A stretch of 64,000 nt of DNA, from NCBI RefSeq assembly GCF_042432815.1, contig NZ_JBHLWM010000001.1, positions 620,001 through 684,000 of the forward strand, given 5' to 3'. Below, piece by piece: positions 35,801 to 44,726 of this stretch. Both the position numbers and the translations under genes were made by a program. Each line of letters begins with the position of its first letter. Positions within the stretch are counted from its first letter, which is position 1. The DNA comes from Rhodopseudomonas telluris (GTDB taxonomy: Bacteria; Pseudomonadota; Alphaproteobacteria; Rhizobiales; Xanthobacteraceae). The notes beneath the pieces are model-generated. The model worked only from the letters and a program-made list of their open reading frames with translations, did no database searches and was not told where the DNA came from.

Positions 35801-36070
35801 ATGATGCGGCTCTCTGATCGACGCGATCGCGCCTTGCCGGCATTGCTGATCCTCACCGGAGTAACCATCGCGCTCAGCCGCGGTCCGGCCGCTGGCTTCG
35901 TCGGCGGCGCGCTGCTGATTGCGATCGCTGCGGTCAAGGCCCGGCTGCTCGTGCTTGATTACTTCGGCTTCCGAAATGCCGCCGGTCCCTGGCGTGCCAT
36001 CCTTTGGGTGTGGATCGGCTTCGTCGCGCTCGCCGCGCTGATCCCTGGCCTCGCGCAACTCCTGCGCTGA
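35801..36070 (+). CDS. norF: NorF-like small membrane protein
   Basis: An 89-residue protein with three hydrophobic segments (ALPALLILTGVTIALS, FVGGALLIAIAAVKA, ILWVWIGFVALAALIPGL), resembling cytochrome oxidase subunit IV-like NorF. ARLLVLDYFGFR between helices 2 and 3 is the conserved loop. It is cotranscribed with norE. The function in NO reduction is accessory and poorly defined. Confidence 0.85.
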   Translation: MMRLSDRRDRALPALLILTGVTIALSRGPAAGFVGGALLIAIAAVKARLLVLDYFGFRNAAGPWRAILWVWIGFVALAALIPGLAQLLR

Positions 36071-36078
36071 TCGCCTTG

Positions 36079-36100
36079 AACGTTGTGCCAGCACAACGTT
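36079..36100. promoter_or_regulatory. 22-bp perfect palindrome before norC, NnrR-type box
   Basis: Arms AACGTTGTGC and GCACAACGTT flank a two-base spacer. The core is TTGTG-CCAG-CACAA, matching a TTGYG-N4-CRCAA pattern of CRP/FNR-family NO-responsive regulators. It is centred 85 bases before the norC start, so norCBQD has its own control point inside the cluster. Confidence 0.75.
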
Positions 36101-36174
36101 GCTGTTGCCGCCTTCGATAGCATCGGTTGCGAAGCTGCAAGCTCCACATCCTCCGCATCGAAAGGAACCTCGTG

Positions 36175-36627
36175 ATGGCCGAGCGCCTCACCAAATCCGC
36201 CGCCCGCAACGTCTTCTTCGGCGGCTCGGCATTCTTCTTCGCGATCTTCGTCGGCCTTACCGCGCACAGCCATTACTACATCGTGACGCGGTCGACCGAT
36301 GCGTCGACGCTGACCGCCGCGGTGGCGCGCGGAAAGCACATCTGGGAGAAGAATTCCTGCATCAATTGCCACACGCTGCTCGGTGAAGGCGCCTATTACG
36401 CGCCAGAGGTCGGCAATGTCTGGGTCCGCTGGGGCGGTGACAAGGATCCCGCGCAGGCCCGCGAGATGCTGAAATCCTGGATGGCCTCACAGCCCTCCGG
36501 CGTCGAAGGCCGTCGCCAGATGCCGCAATTCCATCTGAGCGATCAGGAGGTCAACGACCTCGCCGATTTCCTCGAATGGACCAGCCGGATCAAGACCCAG
36601 TCCTGGCCGCCGAATAACGCCGGCTGA
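36175..36627 (+). CDS. norC: nitric oxide reductase cytochrome c subunit
   Basis: A 150-residue membrane-anchored cytochrome c. One N-terminal TM helix (NVFFGGSAFFFAIFVGLTA) is followed by a periplasmic domain with the haem motif NSCINCHTLLGEGAYYAPEV and a methionine ligand in RQMPQFHLSDQEVND. It passes electrons to NorB for 2 NO to N2O. AAAGGAACC precedes the start. Confidence 0.97.
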   Translation: MAERLTKSAARNVFFGGSAFFFAIFVGLTAHSHYYIVTRSTDASTLTAAVARGKHIWEKNSCINCHTLLGEGAYYAPEVGNVWVRWGGDKDPAQAREMLKSWMASQPSGVEGRRQMPQFHLSDQEVNDLADFLEWTSRIKTQSWPPNNAG

Positions 36628-36661
36628 TCCGCCTTCAATCGCCCTTCATCGGAAGACCGTC

Positions 36662-38011
36662 ATGATCAAATATCAAACCCAGAAGGTCGCGCTGCTGTAT
36701 TTCTACGGCGCGCTGACGCTGTTTCTCGCCCAGGTCTCGTTCGGTGTGCTGGCCGGCACGATCTACGTGCTGCCGAATACGTTGTCCGAATTGCTGCCCT
36801 TCAACATCGTCCGGATGATCCACACCAACGCGCTGATCGTCTGGTTGCTGATGGGCTTCATGGGCTGCACCTATTATTTGGTGCCCGAGGAGAGCGAGAA
36901 CGAGCTGTTCAGCCCGTTCCTCGCCAAGCTGCAATTCTGGCTGTTCTTCGGTGCGGCCGGCGCCGCGGTGGTCGGATATCTGTTCCACTATCACGAAGGG
37001 CGCGAATTCCTCGAGCAGCCGTTCGTGATCAAGATCGGCATCGTCGTGGTTTGCCTGATGTTCCTGTTCAACATCACCATGACGGTGCTGAAGGGGCGCA
37101 AGACCACGGTGACCAACATCCTGCTGTTCGGGCTGTGGGGCGTCGCGATCTTCTTCCTGTTCTCGTTCTACAACCCGGCCAATCTCGGGCTCGACAAGAT
37201 GTACTGGTGGTACGTCGTTCATCTCTGGGTCGAGGGCGTCTGGGAATTGATCATGGCGTCGGTTTTGGCGTTCCTGATGATCAAGCTCAACGGCATCGAC
37301 CGTGAAGTGGTCGAGAAATGGCTCTACGTCATCATCGGGCTCGCGCTGTTCTCCGGCATCCTCGGCACCGGCCATCATTATTACTGGATCGGCGCGCCGG
37401 GCTATTGGCAGTGGATCGGCTCCTTGTTCTCGACGCTCGAAGTCGCGCCGTTCTTCACCATGGTGATCTTCACCGTGCAGATGACCTGGAAGGCCGGCCG
37501 CAAGCACGAGAACCGCGCCGCGCTGCTGTGGTCGGTCGGCTGCTCGGTGATGGCGTTCTTCGGTGCCGGCGTCTGGGGCTTCCTGCACACGTTGTCCAGC
37601 GTGAACTACTACACCCACGGCACCCAGGTCACCGCGGCTCACGGCCATCTCGCCTTCTTCGGCGCCTATGTGATGTTGAACCTGGCGATGATGACCTACG
37701 CGATCCCGCAACTGCGCGGCCGCGCGCCCTACAACCAGATGCTGTCGATCGCCTCGTTCTGGCTGATGTGCACGGCGATGAGCGTGATGACCTTCGCGCT
37801 GACCTTCGCCGGCGTCATCCAGGTGCATCTGCAGCGCGTGCTCGGCCAGAGCTTCATCGAGGTGCAGGATCAGCTCGCTCTGTTCTACTGGGTGCGGCTC
37901 GGGTCCGGCGTCTGCGTGCTGATCTCCGCGCTGATGTTCGTCTGGGCGATTCTGGTTCCCGGACGCACCAAGCAGGCCGCCCTCAGCGGCGCCCTGCAAC
38001 CGGCCGAATAG
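36662..38011 (+). CDS. norB: nitric oxide reductase catalytic subunit
   Basis: A 449-residue, 12-TM haem-copper oxidase superfamily protein holding haems b and b3 and the non-haem iron FeB. Haem and FeB ligand regions are visible: HTNALIVWLLMGFMGCTYYL, HLWVEGVWELIM (with the glutamate typical of cNOR), GTGHHYYWIG and THGTQVTAAHGHLAFFGAYV. The VPEESENELFSP loop is typical of NorB. It forms the cNOR complex with NorC. It is followed by norQ after 63 bases. Confidence 0.98.
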   Translation: MIKYQTQKVALLYFYGALTLFLAQVSFGVLAGTIYVLPNTLSELLPFNIVRMIHTNALIVWLLMGFMGCTYYLVPEESENELFSPFLAKLQFWLFFGAAGAAVVGYLFHYHEGREFLEQPFVIKIGIVVVCLMFLFNITMTVLKGRKTTVTNILLFGLWGVAIFFLFSFYNPANLGLDKMYWWYVVHLWVEGVWELIMASVLAFLMIKLNGIDREVVEKWLYVIIGLALFSGILGTGHHYYWIGAPGYWQWIGSLFSTLEVAPFFTMVIFTVQMTWKAGRKHENRAALLWSVGCSVMAFFGAGVWGFLHTLSSVNYYTHGTQVTAAHGHLAFFGAYVMLNLAMMTYAIPQLRGRAPYNQMLSIASFWLMCTAMSVMTFALTFAGVIQVHLQRVLGQSFIEVQDQLALFYWVRLGSGVCVLISALMFVWAILVPGRTKQAALSGALQPAE

Positions 38012-38074
38012 GCCGAACTGGCGGCCAGGATGACGCCGTGGCCGCCAGTCTTTTCCTCGTTGGGAGACATCGCC

Positions 38075-38887
38075 ATGAAGCCCGCCTTGCATGCCATCGA
38101 CGCCAACGCCCCCCCGCTGCCTTACTACGCGCCGGCGGGGCACGAATGCGCCCTGTTCGAGCTGGCCTGGAAGCGGCGGGTGCCGCTGCTGGTCAAGGGG
38201 CCGACCGGCTGCGGCAAGACACGCTTCGTCGCCCATATGGCGGCGAAGCTTGGCCTGCCGTTGTTCACCGTGTCGTGCCACGACGATCTCACCGCCGCCG
38301 ATCTCACGGGCCGCTATCTGCTCAAGGGCGGCGAGACGGTGTGGGTCGACGGGCCGCTGACCCGCGCGGTGCGGCAGGGCGGCATCTGCTATCTCGACGA
38401 GGTGGTCGAGGCGCGCAAGGACGTCGCGGTGGTGCTGCATCCGCTCGCCGACGACCGCCGCGTACTGCCACTCGAGCGCACCGGCGAGCAGCTCATCGCA
38501 CCGCCGCATTTCATGCTCGTGGTGTCGTACAATCCCGGCTACCAGAGCCTGCTCAAAGCGTTGAAGCCGTCGACACGGCAGCGCTTCGCCGCGATCGAAT
38601 TCGGTTTCCTGCCGCATGCGCAGGAAGTCGCCGTGGTCGCTGCCGAAAGCGGGCTAGTGCCGGAGCGCGTCGCGCCGCTGGTGACGCTCGCGGCGCGGCT
38701 GCGCCATCTCAAGGGCCACGATCTCGAAGAGGGCGTCTCGACGCGCCTGCTGGTGTACTGCGCCAGCCTGATCGCCGAAGGCCTGCCACTCCGCGACGCC
38801 GTGCTCGCGGCCATGATCGAGCCGCTCACCGACGATGCGGACGTCAAGGCGGCGCTGATCGAAGTCGCGCAAGCGGTGATCGGCTAG
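38075..38887 (+). CDS. norQ: MoxR-type AAA+ ATPase for NOR activation
   Basis: A 270-residue AAA+ protein: Walker A KGPTGCGKTRF, Walker B region ICYLDEVVEA, sensor VVSYNPGYQSL and arginine finger region KPSTRQRFAAIEF. NorQ with NorD is thought to insert the non-haem iron into NorB. The ATG at 38075 follows GGGAGA and gives the typical N-terminus. It is separated from norD by a 103-base repeat. Confidence 0.94.
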   Translation: MKPALHAIDANAPPLPYYAPAGHECALFELAWKRRVPLLVKGPTGCGKTRFVAHMAAKLGLPLFTVSCHDDLTAADLTGRYLLKGGETVWVDGPLTRAVRQGGICYLDEVVEARKDVAVVLHPLADDRRVLPLERTGEQLIAPPHFMLVVSYNPGYQSLLKALKPSTRQRFAAIEFGFLPHAQEVAVVAAESGLVPERVAPLVTLAARLRHLKGHDLEEGVSTRLLVYCASLIAEGLPLRDAVLAAMIEPLTDDADVKAALIEVAQAVIG

Positions 38888-38898
38888 CTCATGCCTCT

Positions 38899-39001
38899 CG
38901 TCACTCCGGGACGCCGCGCAGCGGCGAACCCGGAATCCATACTCCCAAGCAGGGGCTATGGATTCCGGGCGCGCGCCAAGAGGCGCGTCCCGGAATGACG
39001 G
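38899..39001. repeat. palindromic repeat inside the nor operon (family F)
   Basis: CGTCACTCCGGGACGCC ... CCCGGAATCCATACTC pairs with GCTATGGATTCCGGGCG ... CGTCCCGGAATGACG. It is a near-perfect long inverted repeat of about 100 bases, situated between norQ and norD. It could form a strong hairpin and weaken norD expression. Confidence 0.85.
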
Positions 39002-39035
39002 AGGAGAGGTGATACCTGTTGATTGGACGACGACG

Positions 39036-40946
39036 ATGCTCGACTTCCTCGAACTCGAAGAAACCGTCGGCCGGGCCTGGCACCGAATGGTTGGGCGGGC
39101 GGCGAGTTACGCGGACTATCCGGAGGCGGCGGCGTTGCTGAGTGACGAGCGCGGTGCGCTCGGCGTGATGTATCGCGGGCTCGGTGGCGAGGTTGGCGTC
39201 CAGCTCGCGCCGGCCGGAGCGCGAACATCCGGTCATCGGCTCGGCTGGAAGCAGCGCATCGGCCTCGGTGAAGAACGGTTGGCGCAGCCCGGTCGCGACG
39301 AGGCGACGTTGTTCCTGCCGGAGCGGATCGCGCTGTTTCCGGATGCGGCGCTCAATCGCGCGTTGTATCGCTGGCTCGCGGCGTGGTTCGCGGTGGGGTC
39401 GGAGGAGGCGATCACCGAGACTGATCCGCTGCGTCGGGATCTCCGCGTGCTGCGCCGCGCGGAGCAAACGACGCGCGCTGTACTCGCGGCGTTTCCCGGT
39501 CTGAGCAGCGTATACGCCGATCTCGGCTGTGCTTTGGTGCAAGCGCGGCCGAGGCGGTCCCTGTCGCGTATCGAGCGCGACATTGAAACGCTGATCCTTT
39601 CGCTGCTCGGAGCCGATGCGCGGCCCGATCCTGCGCTATGGCGGATCATCACCGGCGATGCAGAGCTGCCGCCGAAGGCGCCGTCCGTCTATCAAACGTT
39701 TCTGCCGTGTCCGATGTGGGGTGAGGTTTGGACTCGTCCGGATGATGCTTCTCGCCGCGAGGCCGACGAGCCGGGCGACACCGCGGCGCGCCAAACCTCG
39801 GAGCCGCGCCGCAAGGCCGCCAAGCGCAAGACCAATGACGGCCCGCAGCGCGATCCGCTGGCGCTCAACCGATTCGAGAAGATCCTGGCGATGGCCGAGA
39901 TGGTCAACGTCGATCGCCCGACCGATGAGGACGACGACGAGCATGCCGATCAGGCCGCTGACGATCTCGATGAGATCACGCTCGGCAGATCCACCAAGAA
40001 ACCGTCGAGTAAGTTCCGCTTCGACCTCGATCTGCCGCCGCAGGCGGTCGAGGCCGGGCGACGCACGGCTGGCAAGCTGTATCCGGAGTGGGACTACAAG
40101 CGCGCCGCCTATCTGCCGGATCACTGTCGCGTCGTAGCCGGGCCAGCCTCGGCCACGGGCGAAGTCTGGCACTGCAGCGACGCGACGCGCGCGCTCATCG
40201 AGCGGGTAAAGCGCCAGTTCGAGACATTGCGGCCGCGACACGAGGTGCTGCGGGCGCAGCCCGACGGCAACGATCTCGATCTCGACGCCGTGGTGCGGGC
40301 GCGCTGCGATCTGTCCGCGGGCAGCGCCGGGTCGGAGCGGCTGCATCTCGCCGCGCGGGCGCAGGCGCGCGATCTCGCGGTGACGCTGCTGGTCGACGTG
40401 TCGCTGTCGACGGATGCGTGGATCGACAATCGCCGCGTGCTCGATGTCGAGAAGGAAGCGCTGATGGTGCTGGCCCACGGACTCGCCGCTTGCGGCGATG
40501 CTCACAGCATCCTCACCTTCACGTCGCGGCGCCGCGACTGGGTGCGGGTCGAGACCGTGAAGGCGTTCGGCGAACAGATGGGGCCGCTCGTGGAGCAGCG
40601 GATCGCCGCGCTGCGGCCGGGCTACTACACGCGGATCGGCGCTGCGCTGCGCCACGCCACTGCCGAACTCGCCGCGCAGCCGCAGCGCAAGAAGCTGGTG
40701 CTGCTGCTGACCGACGGCAAGCCGAACGACGTCGATCACTATGAAGGCCGTTTCGCGCTGGAGGACAGCCGGAAGGCGGTACAGCAGGCGCGGCGCAGCG
40801 GCGTCGCGGTGTTCGGCGTCACCATTGATGTCGATGCGCAGGATTACTTCGCGCCACTGTTCGGCCGTGCCGGCTATGCGATTGTCGGCCAGGTCGAGCG
40901 ACTGCCGTCCGCGCTGCCGCGGATCTATCAGCACCTGATGCGCTGA
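39036..40946 (+). CDS. norD: NorD, VWA-domain NOR activation protein
   Basis: A 636-residue protein. The N-terminal about 270 residues are helical, an acidic linker (DEDDDEHADQAADDLDEI) follows, and the C-terminal von Willebrand A domain contains a MIDAS motif LLVDVSLSTDAWI with later TRIGAALRHAT and LLTDGKPNDVD. NorD works with NorQ in activating NorB. ATG 39036 is preferred, but no strong ribosome site precedes it; GTG 39009 is an alternative. A frame extending to 38958 would run into the palindromic repeat and is rejected. Confidence 0.92.
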   Translation: MLDFLELEETVGRAWHRMVGRAASYADYPEAAALLSDERGALGVMYRGLGGEVGVQLAPAGARTSGHRLGWKQRIGLGEERLAQPGRDEATLFLPERIALFPDAALNRALYRWLAAWFAVGSEEAITETDPLRRDLRVLRRAEQTTRAVLAAFPGLSSVYADLGCALVQARPRRSLSRIERDIETLILSLLGADARPDPALWRIITGDAELPPKAPSVYQTFLPCPMWGEVWTRPDDASRREADEPGDTAARQTSEPRRKAAKRKTNDGPQRDPLALNRFEKILAMAEMVNVDRPTDEDDDEHADQAADDLDEITLGRSTKKPSSKFRFDLDLPPQAVEAGRRTAGKLYPEWDYKRAAYLPDHCRVVAGPASATGEVWHCSDATRALIERVKRQFETLRPRHEVLRAQPDGNDLDLDAVVRARCDLSAGSAGSERLHLAARAQARDLAVTLLVDVSLSTDAWIDNRRVLDVEKEALMVLAHGLAACGDAHSILTFTSRRRDWVRVETVKAFGEQMGPLVEQRIAALRPGYYTRIGAALRHATAELAAQPQRKKLVLLLTDGKPNDVDHYEGRFALEDSRKAVQQARRSGVAVFGVTIDVDAQDYFAPLFGRAGYAIVGQVERLPSALPRIYQHLMR

Positions 40947-40956
40947 GCCGAGAGGA

Positions 40957-41775
40957 CTAGGTCGCGCCGACCTCGTCGATCAGGTCGCGCAGGTTGGCGA
41001 TGATCCGATCCGGCGTTACACCCGCCACCGGAGTATGAGGCAAACCTGTGGCAACCAGAAACGACCGAATTCCGGCGCGCTGACCCGCGACGATGTCAGT
41101 TGCGACTTGATCGCCGATCATGATGGTCTCGGATTTGCCGGTGCCGACATGTGCCAGCGCCGCCTCGACCATGAACGGCTGCGGCTTGCCGACCACGATC
41201 GGCACGACCGCAGGCACCGCGGCAGTCACGGCTGCGCCGAGCACGCCGACGCAGGGCTCGAAGCCGTCGTCGGCGGGCGTCAGCAGGTCGGGGTTGGTGA
41301 CGACGACGCTTGCGCCGTTCAGGGCCGCGCGAACCGCGGTGCGTAGCTTGTCGTAGTTGAGCGCGTAGTCGAAGCCGAGCACGACGACGTCGGCGTCGTC
41401 GCCGGCCAGCGTGTAGCCGGCTTCTTCGATCGCTTCGAACAGCGGCGCCTCGCCGATCGCGAACACGCGCGTGCCCGGTTGCCAGCGCTGCTGCATCAGG
41501 CTGGCGGTGGCCGACACGGCGTTGAACACCTGCGCGGCCGTGGTCGGCACGCCCATGCGTTCGAGCTTGGCGGCGAATTGTGCGGCTGACTTGGTCGCGT
41601 TGTTGGTGACGAAGGCGTAGGGCACGCCGCGTGCGTGCCAGACTTTGAAGGCCTCGATTGATTCCGCGATCGGCTGATCACCGCGATACAACACTCCGTC
41701 GAGATCCGAGATGATACCCCGGATCGCAGTTCCGTCTCCGCCGGCCACAGCCAAATCGCGTCTCCTTCTGCTCAT
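40957..41775 (-). CDS. HAD-IIA hydrolase (TIGR01459-like, NagD family)
   Basis: A 272-residue phosphatase of the HAD superfamily, cap type IIA. Motif I is IISDLDGVLYRGDQ, motif II is FVTNNATKS, the motif III lysine is in VVGKPQPFMVE and motif IV is MIGDQVATDIVAGQRAG. The ATG at 41775 is chosen to put motif I near residue 23. The rhizobial members are uncharacterised sugar-phosphate or phosphoglycolate-type phosphatases. It is convergent with norD, ten bases apart. Confidence 0.88.
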   Translation of the reverse strand: MSRRRRDLAVAGGDGTAIRGIISDLDGVLYRGDQPIAESIEAFKVWHARGVPYAFVTNNATKSAAQFAAKLERMGVPTTAAQVFNAVSATASLMQQRWQPGTRVFAIGEAPLFEAIEEAGYTLAGDDADVVVLGFDYALNYDKLRTAVRAALNGASVVVTNPDLLTPADDGFEPCVGVLGAAVTAAVPAVVPIVVGKPQPFMVEAALAHVGTGKSETIMIGDQVATDIVAGQRAGIRSFLVATGLPHTPVAGVTPDRIIANLRDLIDEVGAT

Positions 41776-42106
41776 GATCGCCCGGGACGATAGGCGAGGG
41801 GACTCACGCAGGCCATTTCTGCCCATGCACCGTTCATGTTCTGCACGTCGAAAGGGCGTTGTGCGCGCGCAATAAGCCGCACTGCAACAGCACATCCGAC
41901 CCGGAGTCCGGTTCATGCCTGCGGGAGAAGCGTGAGCAACGGAATCGTGGAGCAGCGGGTATCAGGCCGCGCGGGCAGTTGGTCTAGGCTTCACAGTGTC
42001 ACGGGGACGATGCCGCCCCGGTGTCCTTGCTCTGCGAGCGAAGCGACTGAACGCGGTCCGCGGCATTCGGCGTCACCTGATAATCACCCCGAGGGGAAAG
42101 GGCACC
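41776..42106. other. intergenic region upstream of ABC transporter operon
   Basis: A 331-base gap between the divergent HAD gene and the substrate-binding protein gene. It must hold both promoters. A short inverted repeat (CACGGGG ... CCCCGGTG) is present around 42000-42023. No gene, repeat-family copy or convincing operator is seen. Confidence 0.5.
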
Positions 42107-43669
42107 ATGATCAATCGCAGAAACCTGTTGCTGGGCGGCGCCGCGGGGGCGGCCGCGCTGGGATTCGGCCGCGTCGATCCCAATTTCCTGTTCAACTCCG
42201 CCTTCGCGGCGGAAGGCCGGACGCTGCGCTTCCTCGGCGCCGAGGCCCTCACCGGCAACTGGGACCCGACCACCCACACCAATCTCGGCCAGCTGATCGT
42301 CGAAGGCTTCGTGTTCGGCTATCTGACCCGCGCGCCGATGAAGCCCGAGAAGCCGGACGAGCTGATCTTCGAACTCGCCGAGTCGCTGACGCCGATCGAT
42401 CCCTTTACCATGGAAGTGAAGCTGCGCAAGGGCGTCAAATTCCACAACGGCGCGCCGTTTACCTCGGCCGACGTCAAGGCGACCTATGAATACGGCTGCC
42501 TGCCCGACCGTCCGGCGCAGTGGTACCCCGGCCTCGTCAAGGTCGACATCGTCGACGACTTCACCTGCCGCATCAACACCAAGGAGCAGGGCTACCCGGC
42601 GACGCTGTTCTACTACCTGTCGTCGTTCCTGCCGATCATGTCGGCCAAGGACGTCGCCAACAAGGCCCAGCTTTCGGCGCGCATGAACGGCACCGGCCCG
42701 TTCATGTATGTCGAGCAGAAGGGCGACACCACGGTGCTGAAGGCCAACCCGGACTTCTTCATGGGCGCGCCGAAGATCCCGGGCGTCGAGTACAAGTTCG
42801 TCGGCGACACCACGACGCGCACGCTGTCGCTGCTCAACGGCGAGGCCGACATCATCGAGCGGCTCGAGCAGGAGCAGGTCGAGACCATCTCCAAAGACAA
42901 GCGCTTCAACATCCACAAGGCGATCTCGGTCGAGAACAAATATCTGTTCTTCCGCTGCTCGAAGAAGCCGTTCGACGATCCGCGCATCCGGCTCGCCGCC
43001 TGCCATTCGATCGACCGCAAGCAGATCCTGGAAATTCTCGGGGTCTCGGGCACCTTCTCCAAGGCGCATATCTCTCCGGTGAAGTTCGGCTATGCCGAGG
43101 TCGCCGACTATCCGGAATACGATCCGGACAAGGCGCAGAAGCTGCTCGCCGAGGCCGGCTTTCCGAAGGGCGCGGGCCTGCCGGAGCTCACTTACTACAC
43201 CTCCGTCGGCTTCTATCCGAAGACCAAGGAATACGCCGAGCTGATCACCGGCATGCTGCAGGAGCAGGGCTTCAAGGTGAACCTGCAGACGCTGGAAGTC
43301 GCGGCCTGGGGCAACCTTTTGTACGACAAGCCCGGCGGCGGCGAAGGCAACATGATCGACTGCGGCTGGTGCACCGGTTCGCCGGAGCCCGATCTCGTCC
43401 TGCGCACGCACTTCCACTCGTCATCGAAGCGCATCACCGGCATCGTCGACAAGGAAATCGACGCAGTGCTCGACAAGGAGCGCAACGCGCCGTCTCTGGA
43501 AGAACGTAAGAAGATCCTGCAGACCGAGACGTTGCCGACCATCGCCAAGAAGGCTCCGGCGCTGGCGCTGTTCACCTCGGTGTTCATCCACGCTTACAGC
43601 AAGAAGCTGGACGGCCTCTACATCTACCCGAACGGCATGCAGGACATGACCAAGGCCACGCTGGCCTGA
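42107..43669 (+). CDS. ABC transporter substrate-binding protein, peptide/nickel family
   Basis: A 520-residue SBP_bac_5 protein. The N-terminus INRRNLLLGGAAGAAALGFG is twin-arginine-like with a following Ala-rich cut site, so Tat export to the periplasm is likely. Family segments are EGFVFGYLTRAP, LAESLTPIDPFTMEVKLRKG, VKFHNGAPFTSADVKATYE and ACHSIDRKQILEILG. It binds a peptide, opine or similar amine-containing ligand. GAGGGGAAAGG precedes ATG 42107. It begins a four-gene transporter operon. Confidence 0.9.
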   Translation: MINRRNLLLGGAAGAAALGFGRVDPNFLFNSAFAAEGRTLRFLGAEALTGNWDPTTHTNLGQLIVEGFVFGYLTRAPMKPEKPDELIFELAESLTPIDPFTMEVKLRKGVKFHNGAPFTSADVKATYEYGCLPDRPAQWYPGLVKVDIVDDFTCRINTKEQGYPATLFYYLSSFLPIMSAKDVANKAQLSARMNGTGPFMYVEQKGDTTVLKANPDFFMGAPKIPGVEYKFVGDTTTRTLSLLNGEADIIERLEQEQVETISKDKRFNIHKAISVENKYLFFRCSKKPFDDPRIRLAACHSIDRKQILEILGVSGTFSKAHISPVKFGYAEVADYPEYDPDKAQKLLAEAGFPKGAGLPELTYYTSVGFYPKTKEYAELITGMLQEQGFKVNLQTLEVAAWGNLLYDKPGGGEGNMIDCGWCTGSPEPDLVLRTHFHSSSKRITGIVDKEIDAVLDKERNAPSLEERKKILQTETLPTIAKKAPALALFTSVFIHAYSKKLDGLYIYPNGMQDMTKATLA

Positions 43670-43744
43670 TCGGTCACCAACGCGGCGGACCGGGGGGCAT
43701 CCCGGTCCGCCGTGCCTTCTTCTGACGATGGACAGGACGCCTTC

Positions 43745-44725
43745 ATGTTGATCCTCGAATTCCTGATCAAGCGGATTCTGCAGGGCTTCCTGATCATCGG
43801 CATCACCTCGTTCATCATCTTCACGCTGCTGCGCGTGGTGCCGGGCGATCCGGTGCGGCTGATCGTCGGCGGCATGGCGCCGGCCGACGTGGTCGAGAAA
43901 GTCGCCACCAAGATGGGGCTGCGCGACCCGATCATCGTCCAGTATGGGCGCTACATGGCGGGGCTGCTGCAGGGCGACCTCGGTCAATCCTATCTGCGGC
44001 CGCGCAGCGGCATGGTGGCGGCCGGCGGCCAATATGTCGATCCGACCAAGTCCGACATGGCGCCGGTGACAGACCTGATCCTCGAGCGCCTGCCGTTCAC
44101 GCTGCAGCTCGGCGCCGTCGCGCTGGTGTTCGCGCTGCTGCTGTCGTTCCCGGTCGGCATCGCCGGCGGGCTCAGACCCGACGGCTGGCCGAACAAGCTC
44201 GCGTTCGGCCTGCAATCGCTGTTCGTGTCGATCCCGAATTTCTGGCTGGCGATCGTGCTGATCCTGTTCCTGTCGGTGAAGCTCAATCTGCTGCCGGCGC
44301 TCGGCTATCAGGGCTTCTCCTATGTGCTGCTGCCGGCGCTGGTGCTGTCGGTGGAGATCGCGCCGTTCATCATCCGCACGCTGACCACCTCGTTCGGCGA
44401 GGTGATGCAGGCGCCGTTCATCGACGAGGCGCGGGTGCGCGGCCTGTCGCGGCGGCGCATCGTCTATGCGCACGCGCTGCGCAATGCCGCCGTGCCGCTG
44501 GTCAATCTGCTCGGCATCCAGCTCTCGACGCTGATCGGCGGCGTGCTGGTGATCGAGTATATCTTCGACTACCCGGGCCTCGGCAACCTGACCGTGGTCT
44601 CGGTGGTCGGCCGCGACTTTCCGGTCATTCAAGGCATCGCCATCACCACCAGCGCGGTGTTCGTGTTCATCAACATCATCGTCGATCTGGTCGCCTATCT
44701 GATCGATCCGCGCGTGGAGCTTTGA
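43745..44725 (+). CDS. ABC transporter permease, DppB type
   Basis: A 326-residue, six-TM inner-membrane permease. The N-terminal helix is ILQGFLIIGITSFIIFTLLR, the DppB hallmark VVPGDPVRLIVGG follows, and the EAA loop is FIDEARVRGLSRRRIVYAHALRNA (about residues 228-251). ATG 43745 is used; a GTG at 43712 is possible but gives an unlikely acidic N-terminus. It is followed directly by the second permease with one base between stop and start. Confidence 0.92.
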   Translation: MLILEFLIKRILQGFLIIGITSFIIFTLLRVVPGDPVRLIVGGMAPADVVEKVATKMGLRDPIIVQYGRYMAGLLQGDLGQSYLRPRSGMVAAGGQYVDPTKSDMAPVTDLILERLPFTLQLGAVALVFALLLSFPVGIAGGLRPDGWPNKLAFGLQSLFVSIPNFWLAIVLILFLSVKLNLLPALGYQGFSYVLLPALVLSVEIAPFIIRTLTTSFGEVMQAPFIDEARVRGLSRRRIVYAHALRNAAVPLVNLLGIQLSTLIGGVLVIEYIFDYPGLGNLTVVSVVGRDFPVIQGIAITTSAVFVFINIIVDLVAYLIDPRVEL

Positions 44726-44726
44726 G

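Noticed and set aside
36635..38617. 660-residue minus-strand frame opposite norB/norQ
   Set aside because: It is a His/Gln/Asp-rich shadow of the norB and norQ codons.
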